A stretch of 64,000 nucleotides of DNA, taken from the NCBI RefSeq assembly GCF_014333615.1, contig NZ_JACSCY010000011.1, forward strand, positions 98,082-162,081, given 5' to 3'. The notes below the pieces were generated by a model. The model did not search any database and was not told where the DNA came from. It saw only the letters and a list, made by a program, of their open reading frames with translations. Within the stretch, counting starts at the first letter, position 1; each line of letters starts with the position of its first letter. The stretch is from Hymenobacter citatus. Lineage in GTDB: Bacteria > Bacteroidota > Bacteroidia > Cytophagales > Hymenobacteraceae. Both the position numbers and the translations under genes were made by a program. Below, in pieces: positions 8,156 through 16,414 of the stretch.

Positions 8156-8724
8156 AAACCACACTCCTACACATCAAGAACATGGTGTGCCCCCGGTGCA
8201 TCGACGCCGTACGCACCGTGTTGGAACAAGCCGGATACCGGCCTACTGAAGTAACGCTGGGCCAAGCTCAGCTAGACCGCACCACCCCCGCCGACCCAAC
8301 AGCCGTAGCGCCCATCCTGCAAGAGGCAGGATTTGACGTGCTAACCGGCCGGGCCGAACAGCTCACCGAGCAAATCAAAACCTCCCTCACCGAGTACCTG
8401 GAGCACCTGCGCACGGCTAGGATGCCCCTCACCACTTCGGCCTTTCTGACGGAACGCTTTGCCGCTACCTACTCGCACCTGAGCAAGGTATTTTCGCGCA
8501 CGGCCAACCTCACCATCGAGAAATACCTGATTCGCCTCAAGATTGAGCGCGTGAAGGAAATGCTGAGCTACGGCGAGCTGACCCTAAGCGAAATTGCCGA
8601 CCAGATGCGTTACAGCTCGGGGCAGCACCTGAGCAATCAGTTTCGCCAGGTGACGGGTCGCTCCGTAAGCGAATTCCGCCGCGACCTGATGCCCAAGCGC
8701 TTATCACTGGATAAGCTGGGGTAG
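8152..8724 (+). CDS. HMA-like domain fused to AraC-family regulator
   Basis: A 190-residue regulator. The N-terminal ~65 residues resemble a heavy-metal-associated domain with a CxxC pair in NMVCPRCIDAV. The C-terminal ~100 residues are an AraC-type double helix-turn-helix (VFSRTANLTIEKYLIRLKIE, then SEIADQMRYSS and FRQVTGRSVSEFRRDL). The start is placed at GTG 8152, which overlaps the upstream stop codon, because the longer frame lies inside the upstream coding sequence. Proteins of this layout recur in Bacteroidota, often near metal-resistance genes; no metal pump is seen here. The metal-sensing role is inferred from the CxxC domain. Confidence 0.78.
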   Translation: MKTTLLHIKNMVCPRCIDAVRTVLEQAGYRPTEVTLGQAQLDRTTPADPTAVAPILQEAGFDVLTGRAEQLTEQIKTSLTEYLEHLRTARMPLTTSAFLTERFAATYSHLSKVFSRTANLTIEKYLIRLKIERVKEMLSYGELTLSEIADQMRYSSGQHLSNQFRQVTGRSVSEFRRDLMPKRLSLDKLG

Positions 8725-8747
8725 CGTAGCAACTAATTGCCAACATG

Positions 8748-8792
8748 AAGCCGTGGTTTCAGAAGCTATTCTTCTGGAACCACGGCTTTTTT
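8748..8792 (+). terminator. intrinsic terminator after the AraC-type gene
   Basis: AAGCCGTGGTTTCAGAAG pairs with CTTCTGGAACCACGGCTT across a 5-base loop, then a T run follows. It ends the membrane protein-AraC unit. It also shows that the long open frame starting at 8745 is not the real start of the next gene. Confidence 0.85.
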
Positions 8793-8888
8793 ATGCTTTC
8801 TCGCAGATTTTCGCGGAACGCCAACGCCAGAACATTGCAAACCGCTACGAGAAATTGGTTTGGCTTCCAACAGCTACGCGCCGTGCTG

Positions 8889-8896
8889 TACCTTTG
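8889..8896 (+). promoter_or_regulatory. -7 promoter box for the radical SAM gene
   Basis: TACCTTTG matches TAnnTTTG, 37 bases upstream of the proposed GTG start at 8934 and downstream of the preceding terminator. This placement supports a start near 8934 rather than 8745. A TTTGG lies further upstream but at a non-ideal distance. Confidence 0.5.
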
Positions 8897-8933
8897 CGGG
8901 CACCTTTGCCGCGCCGTTGCGGTTGTTGCTCCC

Positions 8934-11255
8934 GTGCCCACGTTGCCTACTCCTCGCATCCTGCTCATCACGCCGCCGCTCACGCAGCTGAACACGCCCT
9001 ATCCGGCCACGGCCTATATTAAAGGCTTTCTGACGGGGCGCGGCTACCAGGTCACGCAGGCCGACCTGGGGCTGGAGCTGGTATTGAAGCTGTTCTCGCA
9101 GGAAGGATTGAAGCGCGTGTTTGCCGCTATCGAACAAGGCAGCTTCGAACTGAGCGACAACGCGCGTCGCATGGTGCGCCTGCAACGCAGCTACCTCACT
9201 ACCATCGGGCCGGTGATTCGCTTCCTGCAAAACAAGGATACCACCCTGGCGCCGCGCATCTGCCACGCTCGCTACCTGCCCGAAGCCAGCCGTTTCGACA
9301 ACGTGGCCGATCTAGAAAGCGCTTTCGGTACGATGGGCCTCACCGACCAGGCCCGCCACCTGGCTACGCTCTACCTCGAAGACCTGGGCGACTTGATTAA
9401 GGAAACGGTAGGGCCGCAGTTTGGCTTTTCGCGCTACGCCGAAAAGCTGGGCATGTCGGCTACGTCGTTCGATCCGCTGCACGAGGCGCTGCAAGCTACG
9501 CCCAACCTGCTGGACCAGATGCTGGAGGAATTGCTGGACGCGCTAGTGGCCCGCGTGGAGCCGGATGTAGTAGGCTTCTCAGTGCCGTTTCCGGGTAACC
9601 TGTACGGGGCATTGCGGCTGGCGGGCCGGGCTAAGCAGCTGCGCCCCCACATTAAAACCCTGATGGGTGGCGGCTACCCCAACACCGAGCTGCGCCAACT
9701 GAAAGAGCCGCGGTTTTTTGATTACGTCGACTACCTCACGCTGGACGACGGCGAGGGGCCGTGGCTGCGGTTGCTGGAGTATTTGGGTGAAGAATTGGCG
9801 CGAAAAGAGCGTCATTCCGAGCTTGTCGAGGAATCTCGCGTGCTGATGGCAGATAGTAATTTTTTGCAGGAGTCAGCACACGAGATTTCTCCCGCTGGTC
9901 GAAATGACGGATTAGCCTCTGCCCTACCCTTTCAGCGCACCTTCCTGCGCAATGCGGCCGGCGAGGTGGAATACGTGAACCAGCCTTTCCCCGACATTCC
10001 ACACCCTGAGGTAGGCACGCCCGACTACTCCGATTTGCCGCTCGCCGACTACCTCTCGGTGATTGAGGTACTGAACCCCATGCACCGCCTCTGGAGCGAC
10101 GGCCGCTGGAACAAGCTCACCATTGCCCACGGCTGCTACTGGAAGCGCTGCTCTTTCTGCGATGTAACGCTGGACTATATCAGCCGCTACGAAACCGCGC
10201 CCGCTACCCTGCTGGTCGACCGCATCGAGCAGATTATTGCCCAGACGGGTCAAACGGGTTTTCACTTTGTGGATGAGGCTGCCCCGCCCCTGGCCCTGCG
10301 CGACTTGGCCGTGGAGCTATTACGCCGGCGCGTGAGCATTACGTGGTGGGGCAATATTCGCTTCGAGAAAACCTTCTCGCCCGATTTGTGCCGGCTGCTG
10401 GCCGCTTCGGGCTGCATTGCTGTGAGTGGGGGTCTGGAAGTGGCCTCCGACCGCCTGCTGGCCCTCATGGAGAAGGGCGTCACCATTGCCCAGGTAGCCC
10501 GCGTGACAGATGGCTTCACGCAGGCTGGCATCATGGTACATGCCTATCTGATGTATGGTTTCCCTACCCAGTCGGCGCAGGAGACGGTAGACTCGCTGGA
10601 AGTGGTGCGGCAGTTGTTTGGGGCGGGCATTGTGCAAAGCGGCTATTGGCACCGCTTCTCGATGACGGCGCACTCGCCTGTGGGCAAGAATCCGGCAAAG
10701 TACCAGGTAGAGGCCATTGGTCCCAAGCCCGGCACCTTCGCTTGGAACGACCTGTGGCACGACGACCCTACCGGCACCGACCACGAGCGGTTTGGTCCCG
10801 GCCTAGCCAAGGCGCTTTACAACTACATGCACGGCGTGGCTTTACAAGAGCCACTTTCCTTCTGGTTCGATTTCAAAACGCCCCGTTCTACCGTGCCACG
10901 CCATCTTATTCAGCAGGCGCTGCAAGAGCCCGGCAAACCCGACTTTGCTCGGCAGAATAACCGACTGTTCTGGCTGGGCAACGCGCCCGAACTGCGTCAG
11001 GAAGCCGGCAAAAAAGGCGCCCGCGCCGTGCTTACGTTTTACGAACAGGCCGAGGATTTCGAACTGAAGACCAGCCCTACCCTCGGTACCTGGCTGCACG
11101 CGCTGCTTACCCGCCTCACTACTGACTACAATACCAAACAGTTGCTCAAGGAAGCGGCGGCTACTTTCCCAACAGAAGCTGGTCAGTCGTTTGAGGCGTT
11201 TTTACAATCCCCTACCTGGCAACTGCTGCGAGAAAAGGGGCTACTGCTGATTTAA
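8934..11255 (+). CDS. B12-binding-type radical SAM protein
   Basis: About 773 residues. The N-terminal region looks like a cobalamin-binding Rossmann-like domain (PRILLITPPL, PYPATAYIKGFLTGRG, later EPDVVGFSVPFPG and TLMGGGYPN) without an obvious DxHxxG. The radical SAM core follows with HGCYWKRCSFCD: cysteines at about 401, 406 and 409, spaced CX4CX2C rather than the usual CX3CX2C. Further core motifs are FHFVDEAAPP and WWGNIRFEK. The GTG at 8934 is chosen because it directly precedes the conserved domain and follows a promoter box; an upstream ATG lies inside a terminator. Residues about 293-326, between the domains, are encoded by a palindromic repeat. The substrate is unknown. Confidence 0.82.
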   Translation: MPTLPTPRILLITPPLTQLNTPYPATAYIKGFLTGRGYQVTQADLGLELVLKLFSQEGLKRVFAAIEQGSFELSDNARRMVRLQRSYLTTIGPVIRFLQNKDTTLAPRICHARYLPEASRFDNVADLESAFGTMGLTDQARHLATLYLEDLGDLIKETVGPQFGFSRYAEKLGMSATSFDPLHEALQATPNLLDQMLEELLDALVARVEPDVVGFSVPFPGNLYGALRLAGRAKQLRPHIKTLMGGGYPNTELRQLKEPRFFDYVDYLTLDDGEGPWLRLLEYLGEELARKERHSELVEESRVLMADSNFLQESAHEISPAGRNDGLASALPFQRTFLRNAAGEVEYVNQPFPDIPHPEVGTPDYSDLPLADYLSVIEVLNPMHRLWSDGRWNKLTIAHGCYWKRCSFCDVTLDYISRYETAPATLLVDRIEQIIAQTGQTGFHFVDEAAPPLALRDLAVELLRRRVSITWWGNIRFEKTFSPDLCRLLAASGCIAVSGGLEVASDRLLALMEKGVTIAQVARVTDGFTQAGIMVHAYLMYGFPTQSAQETVDSLEVVRQLFGAGIVQSGYWHRFSMTAHSPVGKNPAKYQVEAIGPKPGTFAWNDLWHDDPTGTDHERFGPGLAKALYNYMHGVALQEPLSFWFDFKTPRSTVPRHLIQQALQEPGKPDFARQNNRLFWLGNAPELRQEAGKKGARAVLTFYEQAEDFELKTSPTLGTWLHALLTRLTTDYNTKQLLKEAAATFPTEAGQSFEAFLQSPTWQLLREKGLLLI
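9809..9910. repeat. palindromic repeat inserted in frame in a coding sequence
   Basis: Left arm GCGTCATTCCGAGC...AATCTCGCGTGCTGA (9809-9846) pairs with right arm TCAGCACACGAGATTTC...GAAATGACGG (9873-9910). The arms are about 38 bases with a few mismatches and a 26-base centre. It belongs to the same GTCATTCC/GTCATCCTGAG-like class as the intergenic elements in this window. Here it is read through in frame as a charged ~34-residue segment (begins RHSELVEESRV, ends SPAGRND) in the linker of the radical SAM protein. Confidence 0.88.
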
Positions 11256-11606
11256 GCACTTGCATTCGTACGACGTTGCGTGGCTAGGTCCGGAGTACAC
11301 TCCGGGCCTAGCCTGGTCGTAACATTCGACACTTCGCTGTTATTCAAGTAGCCCAAAGCTGTTCTGTAAACCGGTTACACAAGCTCAACAGGGCTATTTC
11401 CTTGCCTGTGGGCAATATGTTTCGAAGCAAGACGCACCTAAACTAGCTGGTTAGTGCTCCTACTCACATAGTTATGGTATAAGTATCATTCCTCGCTATT
11501 CGAGGATAGCAAAAAAATATACGCGCTCGAAAAGGATTTCTGCAAACGATTTCGATATATTTCAAACGTTTTCGGTACAAATTCCCACACTTCATTCTTT
11601 CAGCGT
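11256..11606. other. intergenic region upstream of the SusC gene
   Basis: The 351 bases hold three things. A strong GC hairpin sits at 11282-11313 (GGCTAGGTCCGGAGT and its complement), a probable terminator for the radical SAM gene but without a T run. The middle part has no recognisable motif. Near the SusC start there is an AT-rich stretch with a direct repeat, CAAACGATTTCG at 11543-11554 and CAAACGTTTTCG at 11563-11574. Confidence 0.6.
11543..11574 (+). promoter_or_regulatory. candidate operator, direct repeat CAAACGnTTTCG
   Basis: Two 12-base copies (CAAACGATTTCG, CAAACGTTTTCG) start 20 bases apart, about 33-64 bases before the SusC ATG. The core AAACGTTT is itself a palindrome and resembles LacI-family half-sites. 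Spacing of about two helical turns suits a dimeric regulator. No regulator gene is next to the locus, so the controlling protein is unknown. Confidence 0.4.
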
Positions 11607-14600
11607 ATGAACAACAATTACATGTGGTATCACTCGTCTGTGCCAGCTACGGCCCGGCAAACGAGTAGCCGCCAAACCTGGCATGTGACTTTGCTGATGG
11701 TTCTGGCGGCTTTGTTTGTTTTTCTCCCTTTTTCCGGTCTGGCGCAAGCTACCCGGTCTATTTCGGGTAGAGTAACAGACGCTAATTCTAACGCTTTGCC
11801 AGGCGTTACGATTATCATTCCCGGCACCACCGTCGGCACTAGCTCCGGCTCCGATGGTTCGTTTGAGCTGCAAGTGCCCGCAGCTACCACTACCCTGGCG
11901 ATTTCGTCGGTAGGCTACACCTCGCAGCGCGTCGACATCACGGGTAAGTCTACCGTGCAAATCAGCTTGCAGGAAGACTCCAAGGCTTTGGGCGATGTGG
12001 TGGTGGTAGGCTACGGTACGGCCCGCAAGGAGGACGTGACCGGCTCCGTGACGACTCTGACGGAAAAGGAGTTTAACCGGGGCACTTTCACCTCGCCCGA
12101 CCAGCTGATTCAGGGCCGGGTATCGGGTGTGCAGGTGAGCAACAACAGCGGCCAGCCCGGCGGACCGGCCACTGTTCGCATCCGCGGCAACTCGGCTGTA
12201 ACGGGCACCGGTCAGCCGCTGTATGTAGTAGATGGCGTGCCGCTTGATGGCCGTACGGCCCGGCCGGGCCTGGTGGCTTCTACCGATGTAGGCGCGGGCG
12301 CAGATAGCAACCCGCTCAACTTCCTCAACCCCGACGATGTGGAGGCAGTAACCGTGTTGAAAGACGCTTCGGCTACGGCTATCTACGGTTCACGGGCGGC
12401 CTATGGCGTAGTGCTGATTACCACGAAAAAAGGCAAAAGCGGCGCTCCGATCCTGAACGTGGGCATCTCCAATGGTTTCTCTACCCTGCTGCGGCGGCCC
12501 GAGTTCCTGAATGCCAGCCAGTATCGTGAGGCTATCACCTATTATGGTGCTCCGGCTGCCAACGACAAAGGTGGCGATGTGGATGCGCTCAAAGAGATTC
12601 TGCGCACCGGCTACCTCCAGAACTACAACGTAGCCATGAGCGGGGGCGGCGAAACCGGCCGTTACCGCCTCTCTATTGGCTACCTCGACCAAAATGGTAT
12701 TGTAAAGAAGACAGGGTTTAAAAAGTACAGCGCCAACCTGTCTACCAACTTTCAGTTTCTAGAAAGCAAAAAGCTTGGGCTGGATGTGAACATTGCCACC
12801 AGCCAGTTCCGCGAGCAATTGGCCAACATCACGACAGATGCCGGCTTCCGGGGCAGTCTCATTGGCCAGGCGTTGCAGTGGAACCCTACCCAACCCTTGC
12901 GCAACCCCGATGGCACGCTGTTCGTGCAGCCCGGCGACGTGGTAAACCCCGTAGCCAGCCAGGAGTACTACAACGACAACTCCCGGGTGACAACCATTTT
13001 GGCCAGTGCCGCTCCCTACTACAAGTTCACGGACTGGCTTCAGTATCGGATGCTGGTGAGCGTCAACTACAACACCGGCGAGCGGCGTACCTCCATTGAT
13101 CAGCGCCTTATCAACTACCCTGGTATTCAAAATCAAGGTTTCGCCAGCATTGGCCAAAATGAACTGACGACCCAGCAAATTGCGCATACCCTCACCTTCA
13201 ACAAGCAGGTGACTGATGGCTTGAACATCAACGCGCTCCTGGGCTACGAATACACGAAGTTTGCGAACCAGGGCTCCAACGTGAATGCGTACGGCAACCC
13301 CGAGCAAGGTGGCTTCGGTAACTATGGCCTCGATTACACGAACTACATTCAGAGCGCTTCCTCGGGGTCTCGTTTGCTGTCCTCTTTCGTTGATCCTTCC
13401 TCGGAGCTACAGTCTGTATTTGGCCGGGCCATTCTGAACTACAAAGACCGGTACGTGCTAACCGGCACGCTGCGCCGGGACGAGAGCAGCAAGTTTGGTC
13501 CGAACAACCGGGTAGGCTACTTCCCTTCTTTCGCTATTGCCTGGGATCTGAGCCAGGAGTCTTTCTTCCCAACGGAGCGTCTTACCCAGTTGAAGCTGCG
13601 GGCTGGCTACGGCCGCACCGGCAACCAGGAATTCCCGGCTGGCTCGGCTCAGGGGCGCTACTCCTTCAACAACCTGGGTGCCCAGGCGCCCCTCAACGAT
13701 GCCAACCCAAACCTGAAATGGCAGTCGGATGCGCAGTACAACGCTGGTATTGATGTAGGGGTGTTCAACAACCGCTTAACCCTTACGGCCGACTACTTCT
13801 ACAAAACCACCACCGACTTGCTGTTTCCGCAGCTGCCAGGCCAGCCTGCGCCGCCAGTGCAGGCCATTCGCTGGACTAACCTCGATGGTGAGATTGTGAA
13901 CCGCGGGGTAGAGCTGGCGCTGGGTACTACCATCGTAACCAATGAGAAGGTAGAGGTAGGCTTTAATGCCAACGCTACCTTCATCCACAACGAAGTGAAA
14001 AACCTGCGGACGGCCGATATCACCACTGGGGCCATCAACGGCCAAGGGTTGTCGGGCGTGTTGGCGCAGCTCATCACGAGCGGCTACCCCATCAACGCCT
14101 TCTTCCTACCCCAATATACCGGCCTCAATGAGCAGGGCTTAGCCAATACGCCTGGCGCCATTGCTTACTCTGGTAGCCCCAACCCGAAGACACTGCTAGG
14201 CCTGAGCACCAACATCCGCTACGGCAAACTTTCGCTGGTTGCGAACATGACCGGTGCCTTTGGGCAGTACATCTACAATAACACGCTCAACGCGGTAGGG
14301 AACGTAGGTCAGATTGGAGCAGGCAAAAACATTGCGCTTTCCACCTTCGAAAATCCAGTAAAAGAATCTATTGGCAACCCCTCGGCGGCTACTACCCGCT
14401 ACCTCGAAAAGGGCAACTACCTGAAGATGTCGAACCTAACGCTGGCGTACTCCTTCGGCAACATTGGTTCGGTGTTTAAAGGCGCCCGCGTGTATGCTAC
14501 GGGCCAAAACCTGTTCGTCATCACCAAATACGACGGTTTCGACCCTGAGATTAATACCATTAAGCGAGGAGCCAACCAGGTGCCTTCTGTGGGCATTGAC

Positions 14601-14657
14601 TACCTGGCTTACCCAAGCGCCCGCACCTTCACGTTCGGCGTCAACTTCTCCCTGTAA
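11607..14657 (+). CDS. SusC/RagA family TonB-linked outer membrane protein
   Basis: A 1016-residue outer-membrane importer. The order is an extended N-terminus and signal peptide (core LLMVLAALFVFLPFSGLAQA), a carboxypeptidase-regulatory-like domain (about 50-135, ISGRVTDANSNALPGVTIII), a TonB-box region (GDVVVVGYGTARKEDVTGSV), a plug (VRIRGNSAVTGTG, LKDASATAIYGSRAAYGVVL) and a long beta-barrel ending in FTFGVNFSL. It forms the channel of a SusCD complex with the gene 21 bases downstream. The substrate is suggested by the GH65 gene in the same run: a glucose oligosaccharide, possibly alpha-1,2-linked. A possible operator lies in the leader. Confidence 0.93.
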   Translation: MNNNYMWYHSSVPATARQTSSRQTWHVTLLMVLAALFVFLPFSGLAQATRSISGRVTDANSNALPGVTIIIPGTTVGTSSGSDGSFELQVPAATTTLAISSVGYTSQRVDITGKSTVQISLQEDSKALGDVVVVGYGTARKEDVTGSVTTLTEKEFNRGTFTSPDQLIQGRVSGVQVSNNSGQPGGPATVRIRGNSAVTGTGQPLYVVDGVPLDGRTARPGLVASTDVGAGADSNPLNFLNPDDVEAVTVLKDASATAIYGSRAAYGVVLITTKKGKSGAPILNVGISNGFSTLLRRPEFLNASQYREAITYYGAPAANDKGGDVDALKEILRTGYLQNYNVAMSGGGETGRYRLSIGYLDQNGIVKKTGFKKYSANLSTNFQFLESKKLGLDVNIATSQFREQLANITTDAGFRGSLIGQALQWNPTQPLRNPDGTLFVQPGDVVNPVASQEYYNDNSRVTTILASAAPYYKFTDWLQYRMLVSVNYNTGERRTSIDQRLINYPGIQNQGFASIGQNELTTQQIAHTLTFNKQVTDGLNINALLGYEYTKFANQGSNVNAYGNPEQGGFGNYGLDYTNYIQSASSGSRLLSSFVDPSSELQSVFGRAILNYKDRYVLTGTLRRDESSKFGPNNRVGYFPSFAIAWDLSQESFFPTERLTQLKLRAGYGRTGNQEFPAGSAQGRYSFNNLGAQAPLNDANPNLKWQSDAQYNAGIDVGVFNNRLTLTADYFYKTTTDLLFPQLPGQPAPPVQAIRWTNLDGEIVNRGVELALGTTIVTNEKVEVGFNANATFIHNEVKNLRTADITTGAINGQGLSGVLAQLITSGYPINAFFLPQYTGLNEQGLANTPGAIAYSGSPNPKTLLGLSTNIRYGKLSLVANMTGAFGQYIYNNTLNAVGNVGQIGAGKNIALSTFENPVKESIGNPSAATTRYLEKGNYLKMSNLTLAYSFGNIGSVFKGARVYATGQNLFVITKYDGFDPEINTIKRGANQVPSVGIDYLAYPSARTFTFGVNFSL

Positions 14658-14678
14658 CCTCTCAGTTCTTTACACATC

Positions 14679-16244
14679 ATGACGTACCATAAGTTTACGC
14701 GTGCGGCTGCCTTGCTGGCCGTGCTTCAGCTGGCTAATAGCTGCGACGTTAGTGAAAGGCTAGCGGGCCAACTAAGTGATTCCCAAATTCCGGCGGGCGA
14801 CCCTGCTGCCCTGCTCACCGGCGTATACAACGCCCAACGCGACCCAATCCAAGGCTGCGTGAGCGTATTTGCGCTAGAGGAAGTATCAACCGATGCCCGG
14901 ATTATGCCTACCCGTGGGCCAGACTGGGACGACAACGGCAAATGGAGGGAGCTGTTCAACCATACCTGGACTCCCAACAACGAGCGGGTACGCGACACGT
15001 TTACGCAGCTCGAGGGCATCATTTATTCCTCTACCGACCTGTTGCGCTTTGAGCCCAGCACGCAGCAGCAGGCCGAGGCCCGCTTCATTCGGGCGTGGGC
15101 TACCTATCTGCTGCTCGACCTCTACGACCAGGTGTTGTACCGTGACCCCGGCGAAAACCTGGGTACGCAGGCACGGGTACGCAAAGGCACCGAAGCGCTT
15201 GATTTTGTTCTGAGCGAAATCAATGCCGTGCAGAAAGACCTGCCTGATGGACCAGCCGGCCGCGCTAATAAAGATGCTGCCCGGGCCCTGCTGATGAAGT
15301 GCTACCTCAACAAAGGGGTGTACGCCAACCGCCAAGCGCCTACCTTCAGTGCGGCCGATATGAACCAGGTGATTAAACTGGCCGATGAGATTATCAACAG
15401 CGGCAAGTACTCATTCGCCCCCAGCGTTTTCGACAATTTTGCGCCCAACAACACCGTCATCGGCCGCGAAAACATCTTCACGCAGGAAAACACCTTCGGC
15501 AACGCCGGGCCCACGCGCGACTTCTGGAAGTTTGTGTCGCACTACAACATGGCGCCCGTCAACGGCTATAACGGGCCGGCTACTACTTCTGAATTTTACA
15601 GCCTGTTTGAGGCCAACGACAAACGGCGGGGCGTGGCTTACAAAACGGATGGTGGGCCACCCAACCCCGGCAACCGCATCAATGTGGGCTTTCTGGTTGG
15701 TCAGCAATACGACCTCACTACCGGGGCTATCGTTAGAACCCGCAGCGGAGCTCCTTTGATGTTCACCCAGGATATCAACCTCTTTGAAACGGGTGCTGAT
15801 CTGGAGTCGAAAGGTATACGTCCCATCAAATACCCCGTCGACTACGTGAGCGAGGCCAAGGGCGGCAACGGATGCGAGAATGACCACGTGACCTTCCGCC
15901 TGGCCGATGTGCTCTTGATGAAGGCCGAAGCCATTTTGCGGGGAGGCACGCCTACCTCTGCCGGGCCGTATGGTGGCACGGCCCTGGCCATCGTCAACTC
16001 CATTCGCACTGACCCAGGCCGTGGAGCCAGCGCCTTCACCACACTCACGCTCGATATGCTCCTCGCAGAACGCGGCCGGGAGTTATACGGCGAGTCGTGG
16101 CGCCGGCAGGATATGATTCGCTTCGGCAAGTTTCTGCTACCCCGCAAAGACAAGCCCCAAAGCGACCCAAAGTACCTGATCTATCCTATTCCCAAGTCTC
16201 AGGTCGACATCAACTCCAACATCACGCAGAACCCAGGGTACTAA
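14679..16244 (+). CDS. RagB/SusD family surface glycan-binding lipoprotein
   Basis: A 521-residue lipoprotein that acts as the substrate-binding lid of the SusC channel at the cell surface. The signal peptide ends in LQLANSC (cysteine 22). The SusD fold is shown by its TPR-like helices (QAEARFIRAWATYLLLDLYDQ, ANKDAARALLMKCYLNKG) and the C-terminal conserved region (LADVLLMKAEAILRGG, LLAERGRELYGESWRRQDMI, LIYPIPKSQVDINSNITQNPGY). It follows the SusC gene by 21 bases and is surely cotranscribed. Confidence 0.93.
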   Translation: MTYHKFTRAAALLAVLQLANSCDVSERLAGQLSDSQIPAGDPAALLTGVYNAQRDPIQGCVSVFALEEVSTDARIMPTRGPDWDDNGKWRELFNHTWTPNNERVRDTFTQLEGIIYSSTDLLRFEPSTQQQAEARFIRAWATYLLLDLYDQVLYRDPGENLGTQARVRKGTEALDFVLSEINAVQKDLPDGPAGRANKDAARALLMKCYLNKGVYANRQAPTFSAADMNQVIKLADEIINSGKYSFAPSVFDNFAPNNTVIGRENIFTQENTFGNAGPTRDFWKFVSHYNMAPVNGYNGPATTSEFYSLFEANDKRRGVAYKTDGGPPNPGNRINVGFLVGQQYDLTTGAIVRTRSGAPLMFTQDINLFETGADLESKGIRPIKYPVDYVSEAKGGNGCENDHVTFRLADVLLMKAEAILRGGTPTSAGPYGGTALAIVNSIRTDPGRGASAFTTLTLDMLLAERGRELYGESWRRQDMIRFGKFLLPRKDKPQSDPKYLIYPIPKSQVDINSNITQNPGY

Positions 16245-16269
16245 TCCTTGGGTAGGTAGTGCATGATAG

Positions 16270-16367
16270 AACGTCATGCTGAACGGAATGAAGTTTCCTA
16301 TGTGCTGTGGTACCCTTGCCGGACTGTACCCGCACTTCAGGCTTCAGGCCGTTTAGCATGACGTTTT
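16270..16367. repeat. degenerate GTCATGCTGA inverted-repeat element
   Basis: AACGTCATGCTGAACGGAATGAAG near 16270 pairs imperfectly with the complement of GCTTCAGGCCGTTTAGCATGACGTT ending near 16367. The arms are about 25 bases, followed by a short T run. It is a weaker copy of the class seen at 59 kb. It lies between susD and the GH65 gene, so it may act as a partial terminator or an RNA processing site within the operon. Confidence 0.7.
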
Positions 16368-16414
16368 ATTGTGTCTTCTCTATTCGCTGCTACACCTTTT
16401 CTTTTGCTTACACG

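Noticed and set aside
8745..8933. ATG at 8745 as the start of the radical SAM gene
   Set aside because: The codon sits at the edge of a strong intrinsic terminator and upstream of the promoter box. The added residues do not match the domain.
11282..11313. The GGCTAGGTCCGGAGT hairpin as a riboswitch or operator
   Set aside because: It is a simple hairpin right after a gene end and is best explained as transcription termination, although no T run follows.
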